Source of the DNA: Chloroflexota bacterium
GTDB lineage: Bacteria > Chloroflexota > Chloroflexia > Chloroflexales > Roseiflexaceae
Length of the DNA stretch: 64,000 nt
Direction: 5' to 3'
Assembly (NCBI GenBank): GCA_013388755.1
Contig: JACAEQ010000028.1
Coordinates: 21,230-85,229 of the forward strand
Made by a program: the position numbers and the translations under genes. The notes below the pieces were generated by a model. It was not told where the DNA came from. It searched no databases and saw only the letters and a list, made by a program, of their open reading frames with translations. Numbering within the stretch: position 1 is the first letter of the stretch; the number at the start of each line of letters is the position of its first letter. Shown here one piece after another: positions 41,567 to 51,878 of this stretch.

Positions 41567-42555
41567 TTGACATCAAGGACGACCCGCCCACGCACCTGGC
41601 CCGCCACGATTGCCTCGCACAGGTCAACCACCCGGCTGAGCGGCTCTACCTGTGTCATCCGGTCAAGCAGGGCAGGCGGCAGATCGCGCGCCAGGCGATC
41701 CCACGCCACGCGCCGACGTTCTGTGGGGCAGAGCACCGAGTCGATGCCAATCAGGCGTACACCGCGCAGAATAAACGGAAACACCGTTGTGGTCAATCCG
41801 ACACCGCCGGCATTGCCGCACGCCGCCACCGCGCCGTGGGTCGCCGTCGCGCTCAGAGCGCGTGCCAGCGCATCACCACCCACCGTATCCACCACGCCGG
41901 CCCAGCGCTCCGACTCAAGCGGCCGGCCAGGTTTCATCAATTCTTCGCGTGGAATGATCGTTGCAGCGCCAAGCTCACGCAGGTAATCGTGCGTTTCGCT
42001 GCGCCCGGTTGATGCAGCGACGCGGTAGCCGAGATGCGCCAGCACAGCAACGGCAACGCTGCCGACACCGCCAGCGGCGCCGGTCACCAGCACCTCGCCT
42101 GCACCCGGCGCCACACCAGCTTCTTCCAGCGCCATGACTGCCAGCATCGCAGTGAAACCTGCCGTTCCAATGGCCATCGAATGCAACAGTGCCATGCCAT
42201 GCGGCAATGGAACCAGCCACTCCGACCTGACACGCGCCCGTTGCGCATACCCTCCCCAGTGCCGCTCGCCAATCCCCCAGCCGGTCAGCACGACCTGATC
42301 GCCGGGGCGATAGGCGGCACTGGCAGACTCAACGACCGCTCCTGCCAGGTCAATCCCCGGCACCATCGGGAAGAAACGCGAAATCTTACCCTTGCCGGTA
42401 ATATTCAGGCCATCTTTGTAGTTCAGGCTGGAATATGCCACCTCCACCAGGGTATCGCCTTCCGGCAGATCTGCATTCGTCAACTGGCGAAACTCGGCAT
42501 GGATCGTACCATCCACCCGGGTCAGCACAAGCGCTCTGAAGGTCTCCTGGCTCAT
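41560..42555 (-). CDS. YhdH/AcuI-type acryloyl-CoA reductase (MDR family)
   Basis: 331-residue zinc-independent medium-chain reductase: YSSLNYKDGLNITGKGKI, FPMVPGIDLAGAVVES, GGYAQRARV, VTGAAGGVGSVAVAVLAHLGY (NADPH Rossmann loop) and GNAGGVGLTTTVFPFILRGV are YhdH/AcuI landmarks. AcuI reduces acryloyl-CoA to propionyl-CoA with NADPH. Here it lies in the 3-hydroxypropionate cluster although Pcs carries its own acryloyl-CoA reductase domain, so it may clear escaped acryloyl-CoA or serve another substrate. ATG 42555 is 48 bp downstream of the aldehyde dehydrogenase stop. Confidence 0.85.
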   Translation of the reverse strand: MSQETFRALVLTRVDGTIHAEFRQLTNADLPEGDTLVEVAYSSLNYKDGLNITGKGKISRFFPMVPGIDLAGAVVESASAAYRPGDQVVLTGWGIGERHWGGYAQRARVRSEWLVPLPHGMALLHSMAIGTAGFTAMLAVMALEEAGVAPGAGEVLVTGAAGGVGSVAVAVLAHLGYRVAASTGRSETHDYLRELGAATIIPREELMKPGRPLESERWAGVVDTVGGDALARALSATATHGAVAACGNAGGVGLTTTVFPFILRGVRLIGIDSVLCPTERRRVAWDRLARDLPPALLDRMTQVEPLSRVVDLCEAIVAGQVRGRVVLDVNA

Positions 42556-42576
42556 AGGTCAACCCTTTCAGCATCG

Positions 42577-42604
42577 CACATTGAGCGTCGAACGTTCAAC
42601 GCTC
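42577..42604. repeat. Short heptanucleotide repeat tail
   Basis: About four degenerate units (ATTGAGC, GTCGAAC, GTTCAAC, GCTCACC) between the AcuI-like and aldehyde dehydrogenase genes, of the same family as 41500-41566. Confidence 0.6.
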
Positions 42605-44153
42605 ACCGTTTGTCCGGCAGCAGCGTATAATCAGGGAAGTTGCCATACAGCCGCTCACCTGGCGCACCGACGGTCACCGCCTCAACCAGATATTTCCCGC
42701 CGACGAAGCATCCCTTCCAGCTCTGGCCGAAGCCGCCGAATACCTCATCCCGATCGCCGCGCGATCGGATCGCATTGATGCCAACCTTGAACGCCCGAAC
42801 TTCAGTGGCAATTTGCTGCGCCAGGCGCTCATTATCGCAGGCGACCGATGATACCAGACAGCCGTTGGAGATATTCATCTCACTGATCAATTCCTCAACG
42901 CTATCAACCACTACGATGGTATCAACCGGCCCGAATGGCTCATTATGATGCAAGCGCGCGCTACGCGGAACATTCAGTAGCGAAACCGGCGCCATATATG
43001 CCGAAATATCCTGATCCGGCAAAAAGTCGTGTTCAGAGAGCGTCCCGGCATACAGGCTGATTGCCCCACCGCCTGCTGCTTCACTGATCATGACCTGCAG
43101 CTCATCCACCTTCCGGCTATTGATCAGCGGGCCGAAATCAAGTGCCGGCAGTGGCGCATCCGGGCCGTCAACCAGCACCGGATTGCCAATCCGCAACGAC
43201 TTCAGCACCGGCAGATACATATCAAGGAACTGTGGGAAGAGCTGGCGCTGCACCACAAAGCGAACATATGCAGTACAACGCTGCTTGCCATAATCGAAGC
43301 CACGCCGTAACTGCTTCGCGAGCACGTCCCACCGGGTGAACTGCCAGATCCCATAGGCGTTCACGCCCTCCATTTCCAGCATGTAGCGTTTCTCGCGATC
43401 ATAGAGGCTTGCGGCAATGTCGCGTCCATTCGTCTTCCCGCCGACGAACGCCAGACATGCGACTTCCGGCCCGCGCACCAGCGCCTCGGAGAGCTTGCCG
43501 CCCGACCCGCTGACCAGTGACACCGGCAGGCCACAGCGGCGCGCCAGGGCGAGTGATACGGTCAGCGCAAACAGGCCGCCATCGCTGGGAGTTTTGGCGA
43601 TCACCGGATTACCGGCCAGCGTCTGCACCAGCATCGCGTGAACCAGCACCGAGAGAGGGTAGTTCCATGATGCAATATTCGAGATCAGGCCCAGTGGCCT
43701 GCGCCCTTCCATCATGGCAGGAATCTGCTCGACATACCACTCTACACCGCTGATGCAGCGGTCGACATCGGTCATGGCCTGAGCGTGGGGCTTTCCGATC
43801 TCCCACATAAGGAGCCGCCCGATCAGGTCACGATGCTGGCGGAGCAGGCGAACACACGCATCAACGCGGCGTTGCCGCTCGGTAATATCGGTTGTTGACC
43901 AGGCGCCGAACTCGGCTGCTGCCGCTGCAACCGCCCGGCGCGCAGTCTCAAGGTCGATCATCGGAAAACTGCCCAGTGTTGTACCATCAACCGGTGAGAG
44001 AAACGGCTTCGGATGACCGGCATGGCCCCACTCGCCGGCAATCAAGTTCAGCGGATGGCCGGGGCCATCAAATGCTTCCGGAACGAGCGCGCTGGCCTGC
44101 TCCAGCAGGCGCGGCCATTCAACATCAGGGGCAATGATCTTGTGGGTGTTCAT
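42603..44153 (-). CDS. Aldehyde dehydrogenase family protein
   Basis: 516-residue ALDH. Catalytic Cys293 (YGKQRCTAYVRF), general base E260 (YMLEMEG), Asn164 (ASWNYPL), Lys187 (NPVIAKTPS), and the late NEPFGPVD motif are present. The MEG and KQRC forms depart from the common LGG and GQxC, so the substrate class is not obvious. In this cluster, oxidation of malonate semialdehyde, succinate semialdehyde or propionaldehyde are possible roles; none is proven. ATG 44153. Confidence 0.82.
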   Translation of the reverse strand: MNTHKIIAPDVEWPRLLEQASALVPEAFDGPGHPLNLIAGEWGHAGHPKPFLSPVDGTTLGSFPMIDLETARRAVAAAAAEFGAWSTTDITERQRRVDACVRLLRQHRDLIGRLLMWEIGKPHAQAMTDVDRCISGVEWYVEQIPAMMEGRRPLGLISNIASWNYPLSVLVHAMLVQTLAGNPVIAKTPSDGGLFALTVSLALARRCGLPVSLVSGSGGKLSEALVRGPEVACLAFVGGKTNGRDIAASLYDREKRYMLEMEGVNAYGIWQFTRWDVLAKQLRRGFDYGKQRCTAYVRFVVQRQLFPQFLDMYLPVLKSLRIGNPVLVDGPDAPLPALDFGPLINSRKVDELQVMISEAAGGGAISLYAGTLSEHDFLPDQDISAYMAPVSLLNVPRSARLHHNEPFGPVDTIVVVDSVEELISEMNISNGCLVSSVACDNERLAQQIATEVRAFKVGINAIRSRGDRDEVFGGFGQSWKGCFVGGKYLVEAVTVGAPGERLYGNFPDYTLLPDKR

Positions 44154-44413
44154 TATGATAACATCTCTCTCTGGTCAGAGCTACACCGTTTTCTGGCCTG
44201 CGGCAGCATGGACCTCCCGAGTCAAGGTGGCGCGGTGCGACGGTTTCGCCCGCCGCACCACAAAGCAGAGAAGCACCACGCTGCCGCAGGCAAGAAGGCC
44301 CGGCATGCAAGTGGGCTGTCAGGGCGACCGCGTCATCCGTGTCATTTCCAGGGGGTACATGCCCATCCCATCGGATGCGCTATGCCCTGAACGTATATCT
44401 TCGGCAGACCAGT
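44154..44413. other. Intergenic region upstream of the aldehyde dehydrogenase
   Basis: Non-coding, about 260 bp between the accC terminator and the aldehyde dehydrogenase start. No clear promoter boxes were recognized, but the terminator before it implies an independent promoter for the dehydrogenase and reductase genes. Confidence 0.35.
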
Positions 44414-44442
44414 GACAACAAAGGGCGCAGCGAACTGCGCCC
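44414..44442 (-). terminator. Rho-independent terminator after accC
   Basis: On the minus strand GGGCGCAG, a TTCG tetraloop and CTGCGCCC (44442-44423) form a perfect 8-bp stem followed by TTTGTTGT. It lies 27 bp beyond the accC stop and probably ends the accDA-mcr-pcs-accC transcript. Confidence 0.8.
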
Positions 44443-44469
44443 TGGTGCCTATGCAGAACTATGTACCGA

Positions 44470-45834
44470 CTAATCCAGCTTGCTCTCTTTGATACGCTGC
44501 ACCAGGTCCGGAACATAGCGCGTCGATATGTTTCCTTCCCGAAACGGCGCATCTTCGAGCATCGCCAGCGTAAAGGGGATCGTCGTATAGATCCCGGTAA
44601 TGACGAACTCGCGCAGGGCGCGCTGGAGGCGGTCGAGCGCTTCGTTGCGATCGGCGCCCCAGACGATCAACTTGGCCAGCAGCGAGTCGTAGAACCCGGG
44701 CGGCGAGTAACTGGCATACAGATGCGAGTCAACCCGTACGCCCGGCCCGCCGGGTGGCAGGTAGTACTCAATCTCGCCTGCCGACGGGAGAAAGTCACGA
44801 TCGGGATCTTCCGCATTGATTCGCGCCTCGATCGCGTGCCCACGCATCACCACATCCGACTGGCGCACCGTCAGGTGTTCGCCGGCAGCGATCCGCAACT
44901 GCCACTTCACCAGATCGATACCCGTCACCATTTCCGTGACCGGGTGCTCGACCTGAATGCGCGTATTCATCTCGATAAAATAGAAATTACCGTCCGGATC
45001 CAGCAGGAACTCCATCGTACCGGCATTCACATACTTGATCGCGTGCACTCCTTTGAGCGCCGCCTCGCCCATGCGCGCTCGCAGATCCTCAGAGACCGCT
45101 GGCGACGGTGCTTCTTCGACAATCTTCTGGTGGCGGCGTTGCGACGAGCAATCGCGTTCGCCGAGGTGGATGGCATGGCCGTGACTATCGGCCAGCACCT
45201 GGATCTCAACATGGCGTACCCGGGGAAGATATTTCTCCATGAGAAGCGCGCCATTGCCAAACGCCGCTTCCGCCTCAGCTTTAGACGTCGGGTAGGCCTT
45301 GAGCAGTTCCGCTTCATTCTGCGCAACGCGCATACCGCGGCCACCGCCGCCACCTGAAGGCTTGAGCAATACCGGGTACCCAATCCGGCGCGCCACATCA
45401 ATGGCTTCGTCCGCGGTCCGTAGTTCACCCGCCGAACCGGGCACCGTCGGCACACCTGCATCGCGCATCGTCTTGCGACCAAGGGCCTTGTCGCCCATCA
45501 GGCGAATCGCGGATGCATCAGGCCCGATGAACTTCAGCCGGTATTCGGCGCAGATTTCGGCAAAATACGAGTTCTCGGAAAGGAAGCCGTATCCAGGATG
45601 GATTGCGTCGCACCCGGTCATCAACGCAGCGCTGATCAGGGCCGATGGGTTGAGGTACGATCGCGCCGACGCCGCCGGACCAATGCATACAGCTTCGTCG
45701 GCCAGACGCACGGCCAGCGAATACTTATCGGCGTCACTGTACGCCACCACCGCACGGACACCGAGTTCGTGGCATGCCCGAACGATCCGCACGGCAATCT
45801 CGCCACGGTTGGCGATGAGTACTTTGTTGAACAT
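44470..45834 (-). CDS. accC: Acetyl-CoA carboxylase biotin carboxylase subunit
   Basis: 454 residues from ATG 45834 (the longer frame to 45990 is not homologous). Biotin carboxylase N-domain MFNKVLIANRGEIAVRIVRA, ATP-grasp loop GGGGRGMRVA, metal and bicarbonate motifs EMNTRIQVEHPVTEMVTGIDLV and the C-terminal domain HAIEARINAEDP are all intact. It carboxylates the biotin of BCCP with ATP and bicarbonate, the first half-reaction of acetyl-CoA (and in this pathway probably propionyl-CoA) carboxylation. It follows pcs by 194 bp; no accB is in the window. Confidence 0.95.
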   Translation of the reverse strand: MFNKVLIANRGEIAVRIVRACHELGVRAVVAYSDADKYSLAVRLADEAVCIGPAASARSYLNPSALISAALMTGCDAIHPGYGFLSENSYFAEICAEYRLKFIGPDASAIRLMGDKALGRKTMRDAGVPTVPGSAGELRTADEAIDVARRIGYPVLLKPSGGGGGRGMRVAQNEAELLKAYPTSKAEAEAAFGNGALLMEKYLPRVRHVEIQVLADSHGHAIHLGERDCSSQRRHQKIVEEAPSPAVSEDLRARMGEAALKGVHAIKYVNAGTMEFLLDPDGNFYFIEMNTRIQVEHPVTEMVTGIDLVKWQLRIAAGEHLTVRQSDVVMRGHAIEARINAEDPDRDFLPSAGEIEYYLPPGGPGVRVDSHLYASYSPPGFYDSLLAKLIVWGADRNEALDRLQRALREFVITGIYTTIPFTLAMLEDAPFREGNISTRYVPDLVQRIKESKLD

Positions 45835-46028
45835 GGCGCTTGTGTTGCCTTCGGCAGAGTGAAAGCTGCATCGGCGGCGCGGCTCATGTGCGGCTTGCAC
45901 CCATCGGCATGATGAGATGCAAGCCGCCCTTGCCGGCATGTTCCGCAACCCCGGCTGCCGAACAACACCGCTCTGCCAGTATGCCCACACTGATTATCGT
46001 ATGAGCATTATACTCGAACTTGCCCGTA

Positions 46029-49000
46029 TCACCGAAGCTGCTCGGCCCACGCCTCGTACAACTCGTCCTTATCCTTGAGGCCCGGCCGCGGCAGGGCATG
46101 ATTGACGATATAGGTCGCACCCTGGTGCCGATTTTCCCACATGGCCTGGTGCGCCTGCGGCAACTCCTGCCATTCCACCAGCGTCGGCTCAGTGATACTC
46201 AACAGACCGGCGCTGATCTCATCATTCAGCCGGACGATTTCGTACGCATTCGACAGGTGCGTCCCCCAGATATTGGCAGTCGGCATATAGATCCGGCGCT
46301 GACGCATCCAGACCTGTGGCGCGAAGAATGAGTAGCGCCGCCCGTCCATATTCTCGAAGTACACCACGCGGCCGGTAAACGGCTTGATCAGCATGACGCT
46401 GACCGCCAGCGAATCGTGGCCAGATCGCTCGATGATCAGGTCGGGGTAGCCGCGCGGATTGTCGTTGCTACGCAGGAACTGACCAACTGCCGAACCGAGC
46501 GGCTTGAAGGTGACATCATTGAACCGTCGCACAGCCGCTTTGAACCCCTGCAGATCGCCCTTCGCATCAGGCAGGGGCGGCATGGTTTCGGGCCACTCGA
46601 ACTCCTCGCCGTAGCGGCGCTGCAATTCTTCCAGGCTCACGACACCCTTGAGCGAAGCGCCGAAGCCCAGGCTGAGCACAAACTCGCGCTGCGCATCAGT
46701 GTAGGTCACCACCACGATGCGCCCGCCCATCGCTCGCACCGACTCGATCGCTTCCAGCCCGATCTGATCGACCAGCGACACCTGGCGCCCATACGTCTCG
46801 GGAGTGGCGCCGGATTCATACCCTTCGTCTCCCTCGTACGACCGGTCATCAACGCCATAGTAGATCATCACCGCTTCACCGGCCCGCAACCCGGAGCGCC
46901 GTAACATATCAACCGGATCGGCAACCCCGGGCTTGCCCAGGAAGGTGAAGTGATAGCCGCTGGAGGCGCCATAGAAGGTGAGGGTCGGAATATGGCCATC
47001 ACGCGGCTCACCGAGCAGCTGGAAGCTGCGCGGGAATGCCGTTTCGCCGGCATGGGACACCGCATAATCCGCCAGGTGGCCACCATTCTGCGCGCGGAAG
47101 TCGTCGAGCAGCGGGCGCCCGGCTGCTTCCCATGCCCCCCAGTGCGCCGGATCTTCCGGCACACGGGTGAAGATACCGGCGTAGCGCGGATCGCGGCGGT
47201 TGATCGTCCCCACAGCCCCGGCAGCGCGCACCACGGCGGCACGCTCCAGCGAACTGACCATACCGGTGACGTGCAGGCCGTTGCGCGCCGCTGAACGCGC
47301 CGCGTCAAGGCCGGTGCCAGTCGCTGCGCCTTCAACGAAGATCCGCTTACCGGATTGCACCTTGAGCGTGGTAAACAGTGCGCGGTAGATGGTTCCCAGG
47401 TTCAGCATATACGAACCGGCCGCCTCGAGCGTCAGATCCGGCAACAGCGGGAAGCACTGCGGCGCCTGGGCCAGCATAAACTGCTGATGCGAAGCATCCG
47501 GCGTATTGTATCCCTGGATAACAAAGTCGGCAGCCATTGGATCGAGGCCAACCATTGGCGACAACAGGTTGTTCTGGCCCGAATAGATCGCCACCAGATC
47601 ACCGACTTTGAGCCGTCCCTCGCGCTTCACTTCTTCGCCAACCGAGGCAATCAAGCCGATACCGCCCGAACCGGTGACGTGCCAGTCACGATCGTGTTCA
47701 TCGAACTGGCTCACCGGTACACCGGTAATCGCCCAGATATCATTGAAGTTGACCTCAGACGCCAGGATGTAGAGCTGGACCTGAGTTGGACCGGGCTTCT
47801 CCACCGGAATAATGATCTGCTTCTCTGCCTCGGCCGGATCGCCGTGCAACGGCGCGCCGGTCACTTCATCACGCACGGCGGCCATTGCATACTGTGCAAC
47901 GGGCGTCGGCGTCACGCCGGGGAAGAAGGGCGAACCAATCGGGAGCAGCAGACCAGCATCTATCATGCGCTGCTCCTCCTCGGGTGTCAGATGGATGCGG
48001 CGACGGGTCGGCAATGGCGCACTGCGCTTATCTATAAATTCCTGGATACCAATCTTGCCTTCATCGGCAGCGACCACTGCCTCGGCAAACAGGCGCGCTT
48101 CACGTTCGAGGCCGGCGGGCAACCCGCGTGTATAACCGGTGCGTAGCGCGTCAATAATCCGTTCAATCGCCCTGGCGCGCCCGGCGCCGCGCGCCTGCAT
48201 GAGAATGCGCTCAATCAGCGGGTCGCGGAGCGTCGTCTCCAGCTGGCGGGCCATATCCGGGTCAGGCGCTTCCCACTGTGCCGTCAGCTCACGACGTACT
48301 GCATACCCCTCAGCCAATCCGGGCCACAGGCCCTCGCCGGCGGTTGCCGGATCGTGGAACGGCGAGAAGAAGGTGGTCGGGTCATCCGAGGTATTCGGGA
48401 TGACCCGCGGTCCCGCCGGCGCGCCGTTCCGATCGGCCAGGATCATCTCGCGCGCCATCCTGGCTGCGAGGGTCAGGGCATCCTGGTTACCGTGCGCCAC
48501 CGCATCCACCAGGCCGATTTCGTAGGCGCGCTCGGCATTCAGCGTGCGCCCGCCCATAATAATCATCAGCGCCTTGAGGAGCCCGGCCTCACCACGGCGG
48601 CTGTAGAGCAGGCGTGGCAACCGCTGCGTACCGCCGTACCCCGGCAGCAGGCGCAGATTGATTTCAGACTGGCCGAACTCCGCGTGCAGATCAGCGATAC
48701 GGTAGTGACAGGCGAGCGCAAACTCCATACCGCCGCCGAGCGCCACGCCATTGATCGCCGCGATGCACGGCTTCGCCATCGTCTCGATCTTGCGGAACGC
48801 CAGGTGCGCATTATTCGGCAGTGCCAGTGCATCCTCAACCGTGTGCGTCTCTTCCAGCAGTTGCTTGATATCCGCACCCGCCACAAAACTCTTTGTGCCG
48901 CTGCCGGTAAAGATGATGGCCACCACATCCTCGCGTCGCGCCAGGTGATCGACAATCGTGTTCAACTCGTCGAGCGCGCGCTCATTGAGCGCATTGACCG

Positions 49001-51752
49001 GCGGGTTGGTGACGGTCACAATCGCGAGGCGCAGGTTCCGTGCCAGCGGCGCAACACCAGCGGCCTTCCCGCCCGCGCCAGCAACCTGTTCGCGTATGGC
49101 ATGGTATTCAATGCGGAAGTAGCGATACCGCTCAAAGATCCGCTGCTCCTCGGCCATGCGCTGCTTACGTTTCCACTCGTCGATCTTGTGGGCAATCTCG
49201 GCCAGTGACTCAGGATTGCGCAGCGTGGTCGTGTCGCCCAGTGGCTCATCAAGCATCATGTTGCGCAGGAAACGCCGCATATACTTGCCGGAACGCGTCT
49301 CCGGGAAGGCACTGACCTCGATATAATCCTCCGGCACGCTTACGACACCCTTCTCATTGCGTACCAGTTCGTTCAGGCGCCGACGATCCTCGCCGCTCAA
49401 CTTGCGCCCCGGCACCGTCAGGATAAACGCCACCGGCGTCAATCCCTTTTCGCGATGCGGTGCACCAACCACGATACAGTTGCCGACGGGCGAGTCCGGC
49501 GTGATGATTTTGTCGCGCAGGATGGCGCCTTCGATCTCCTCGGTTCCCATACGGTGACCGGATACATTGATCACGTCGTCGGATCGTCCATGTAGCGTGA
49601 AGGAGCCATCGACATACTTCATGGCGAAATCACCCTGGACATAAGCCCATTCGCCATGCGGGCCACGCTTCCAGTAGGTCTTGACAAAGCGCTCGGCATC
49701 ACCACGCCACACCCGCACCTGTTGCGCCGAAGGAGCGCCTTGATACGCCGCGACATACGCCTCAAACCCCTCGGGATCACCCCAGATCGTCCGTGTCAGG
49801 TAAGGGTAGGGCGCCGTAATGACGATCTCGCCCTTTTCTTCGTAATCCGCGCTGCGGTACACCCCTGCGGTTTCACCCCCCGCCTCGCGCCCATCACCTT
49901 CCAGCACCCACACATCGCCGGCGATCCAGGGCAAGGGATAGGTGTGCGCGTCGGGGCGCAGCGGATAATCATCGTTACCGTAAAAGTGGGTCCAGACGAT
50001 GCCGCCATGCTCGGTGGCCCAGTATGAATTGATATACTGCGGCGACATCAGTTCCATGCCGAATTGCTGCACCGCAGGGCTGACCGGCTCAGCACAGAAG
50101 GTGCACACGCGCAGCGACGCCATATCGTACTGGCGCGCGTCGGCTGTACTCTGCGGATCGGTCATCACCGTCTTGAGGAACGTGACACCGGCCTTGAAAA
50201 TCTTTACACCATACCGCTCAATAATGCTGGCAAAGCGTCCCGCCGAGGGGAACACCGGCGAACCTTCGGTAATAATGCCGGTGCAGCGCGTCGCCAGCGT
50301 GGCACAGATCATGTAGCTCTGACCGGTGATCCAGCCAGGGTCGGCGACCACATAGATGGTATCGCCTGGTTCGGCGTCAAAGCTCACCTTCATCGTATAG
50401 GCGACACCGGCGACATACCCGCCATGCACATGGATGACACCCTTCGGCTTACCGGTGCTACCGGAGGTGTAGATGATGAACATGGGGTATTCCGCATCGA
50501 GCGGTTCTGCACGACTGGTGGCATAGAGCGCGTGCACAAAATCTCGCGTCGGCAGTTTGAGCAATTCCTGCTCATTATTCACCGCGACCCCTGCCGCACG
50601 CGCATTCGCCAGAATCGTCTCCAGCGCCCTGGCGGCCAGTTCGTGACTCCAGCGGTCGCGCTCCGGGCGCCACAGAATATCCTGGGCCGTATGGCGCACA
50701 ACGACCACCGCATCCACGCGTGGCGGCGTATTGACCAGCGCCTGGGCCACAGCAGTACGCGCGCGCGACTGCGTCAGCGCATCAATGCCGGTCAGGCTCT
50801 CGATCGCCCGCCCAACCGCGCGCATAGCATCGCTGCGCTCAATCGTAATATCATCCTTCAGCGCCTCGCGCACCTGAGCCAGGATCGCCTCGGTCTGCTT
50901 CGGCAAGAGCAACGCCACACCCGGCGCTGCGGCGTGCTTCCCGCCATTCAGCGCAGAGGCGATAATATCAAGTGCAACCTCGACCGGCACAAACTTGTCA
51001 AGCGCCTGGTCGGTATACTGCTCCTTGTAGGGCACCACCTGCGCATTACGATACGCCCCATCGCTGGTGATCACCACGCGTGCGCCGGCATTGTGGATAC
51101 GATCGCTGAGGGTCTTGTCGGAGAATCCTCCGAACACCGGCGTATAAATGATACCCAGGCGCTTGGCAGCCTCAATATAGTAGATCTGCTCCATGATATT
51201 GGGCATGTTCAGAGCAATGCGGTCGCCCTGTTTCAACCCCAGATCACGTAGCACCTGCGCCGCCTTGACCACTTCCAGCAGCAACTGCTTGCGTGTTACC
51301 GCAAAACTGACGACCGGGCCACCACGCCCATTGTTGAGCGATGAGTCCCAGCGGTCGCCCTCAAAATAGAGTGCCACCTCATCGCCATGGCCCGTCAGCA
51401 CATGGCGATCGACCTCATTAAAGCAGGCGTTGGTCAACCCGCCTTCGAACCAGCGGTAGAACGGCGGATCATCACCATTGAAGGCACGCTCCCACGGCTC
51501 ATGATCGGCGCCATACGGAACTTCAACCGGCGCGCCATCACTATGGCGCAGCCCCGTCCAGCAACCAGCCTCCGTATCCCACGTAATCCACGCGCCTAGC
51601 TCGCGATCGAACCAGTGAATAGCTTCACGGGCGATTGCGCCATGAAACGCACCCGGGTCGGCCAGCGCGGCCTGGCGCTGCGCCTCCCAGTCGGCGCGCG
51701 TGCGCACCGGGTTGGCACGCGGTGGACGAAGAGCAGATTCGATGGTGGCCAT
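46029..51752 (-). CDS. pcs: Propionyl-CoA synthase (trifunctional)
   Basis: 1907 residues, close to but longer than the about 1820 reported for Chloroflexus. Acyl-CoA synthetase domain (about 1-880) with IIYTSGSTGKPKGVIHVHGG and the acetylation-site Lys region ETRSGKYMRRFL; enoyl-CoA hydratase domain (about 910-1290) with ALGGGMEFALACHYRIAD and LLPGYGGTQRLPRL; C-terminal MDR reductase (about 1320-1900) with FVEGAATGTGLDAARSAARNG. It converts 3-hydroxypropionate to propionyl-CoA through 3-hydroxypropionyl-CoA and acryloyl-CoA in one chamber. ATG 51752 follows AGGAG at 9 bases. Adjacent to mcr, as expected for the 3-hydroxypropionate bi-cycle. Confidence 0.96.
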   Translation of the reverse strand: MATIESALRPPRANPVRTRADWEAQRQAALADPGAFHGAIAREAIHWFDRELGAWITWDTEAGCWTGLRHSDGAPVEVPYGADHEPWERAFNGDDPPFYRWFEGGLTNACFNEVDRHVLTGHGDEVALYFEGDRWDSSLNNGRGGPVVSFAVTRKQLLLEVVKAAQVLRDLGLKQGDRIALNMPNIMEQIYYIEAAKRLGIIYTPVFGGFSDKTLSDRIHNAGARVVITSDGAYRNAQVVPYKEQYTDQALDKFVPVEVALDIIASALNGGKHAAAPGVALLLPKQTEAILAQVREALKDDITIERSDAMRAVGRAIESLTGIDALTQSRARTAVAQALVNTPPRVDAVVVVRHTAQDILWRPERDRWSHELAARALETILANARAAGVAVNNEQELLKLPTRDFVHALYATSRAEPLDAEYPMFIIYTSGSTGKPKGVIHVHGGYVAGVAYTMKVSFDAEPGDTIYVVADPGWITGQSYMICATLATRCTGIITEGSPVFPSAGRFASIIERYGVKIFKAGVTFLKTVMTDPQSTADARQYDMASLRVCTFCAEPVSPAVQQFGMELMSPQYINSYWATEHGGIVWTHFYGNDDYPLRPDAHTYPLPWIAGDVWVLEGDGREAGGETAGVYRSADYEEKGEIVITAPYPYLTRTIWGDPEGFEAYVAAYQGAPSAQQVRVWRGDAERFVKTYWKRGPHGEWAYVQGDFAMKYVDGSFTLHGRSDDVINVSGHRMGTEEIEGAILRDKIITPDSPVGNCIVVGAPHREKGLTPVAFILTVPGRKLSGEDRRRLNELVRNEKGVVSVPEDYIEVSAFPETRSGKYMRRFLRNMMLDEPLGDTTTLRNPESLAEIAHKIDEWKRKQRMAEEQRIFERYRYFRIEYHAIREQVAGAGGKAAGVAPLARNLRLAIVTVTNPPVNALNERALDELNTIVDHLARREDVVAIIFTGSGTKSFVAGADIKQLLEETHTVEDALALPNNAHLAFRKIETMAKPCIAAINGVALGGGMEFALACHYRIADLHAEFGQSEINLRLLPGYGGTQRLPRLLYSRRGEAGLLKALMIIMGGRTLNAERAYEIGLVDAVAHGNQDALTLAARMAREMILADRNGAPAGPRVIPNTSDDPTTFFSPFHDPATAGEGLWPGLAEGYAVRRELTAQWEAPDPDMARQLETTLRDPLIERILMQARGAGRARAIERIIDALRTGYTRGLPAGLEREARLFAEAVVAADEGKIGIQEFIDKRSAPLPTRRRIHLTPEEEQRMIDAGLLLPIGSPFFPGVTPTPVAQYAMAAVRDEVTGAPLHGDPAEAEKQIIIPVEKPGPTQVQLYILASEVNFNDIWAITGVPVSQFDEHDRDWHVTGSGGIGLIASVGEEVKREGRLKVGDLVAIYSGQNNLLSPMVGLDPMAADFVIQGYNTPDASHQQFMLAQAPQCFPLLPDLTLEAAGSYMLNLGTIYRALFTTLKVQSGKRIFVEGAATGTGLDAARSAARNGLHVTGMVSSLERAAVVRAAGAVGTINRRDPRYAGIFTRVPEDPAHWGAWEAAGRPLLDDFRAQNGGHLADYAVSHAGETAFPRSFQLLGEPRDGHIPTLTFYGASSGYHFTFLGKPGVADPVDMLRRSGLRAGEAVMIYYGVDDRSYEGDEGYESGATPETYGRQVSLVDQIGLEAIESVRAMGGRIVVVTYTDAQREFVLSLGFGASLKGVVSLEELQRRYGEEFEWPETMPPLPDAKGDLQGFKAAVRRFNDVTFKPLGSAVGQFLRSNDNPRGYPDLIIERSGHDSLAVSVMLIKPFTGRVVYFENMDGRRYSFFAPQVWMRQRRIYMPTANIWGTHLSNAYEIVRLNDEISAGLLSITEPTLVEWQELPQAHQAMWENRHQGATYIVNHALPRPGLKDKDELYEAWAEQLR

Positions 51753-51878
51753 AGGTTCATCTCCTGATCAAGATCCCTGGTATGACAGATGGGGCAAAGC
51801 GCCTGCTGCACCCTCGGCACGCTGCTGCCATTTCAACCGGGCGAATGGTCGCAATATCTCTGCGTCGCACCGATACCG
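51753..51878. other. Spacer between mcr and pcs
   Basis: 126 bp, no hairpin of note; carries the pcs ribosome site. Co-transcription with mcr is likely. Confidence 0.3.
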
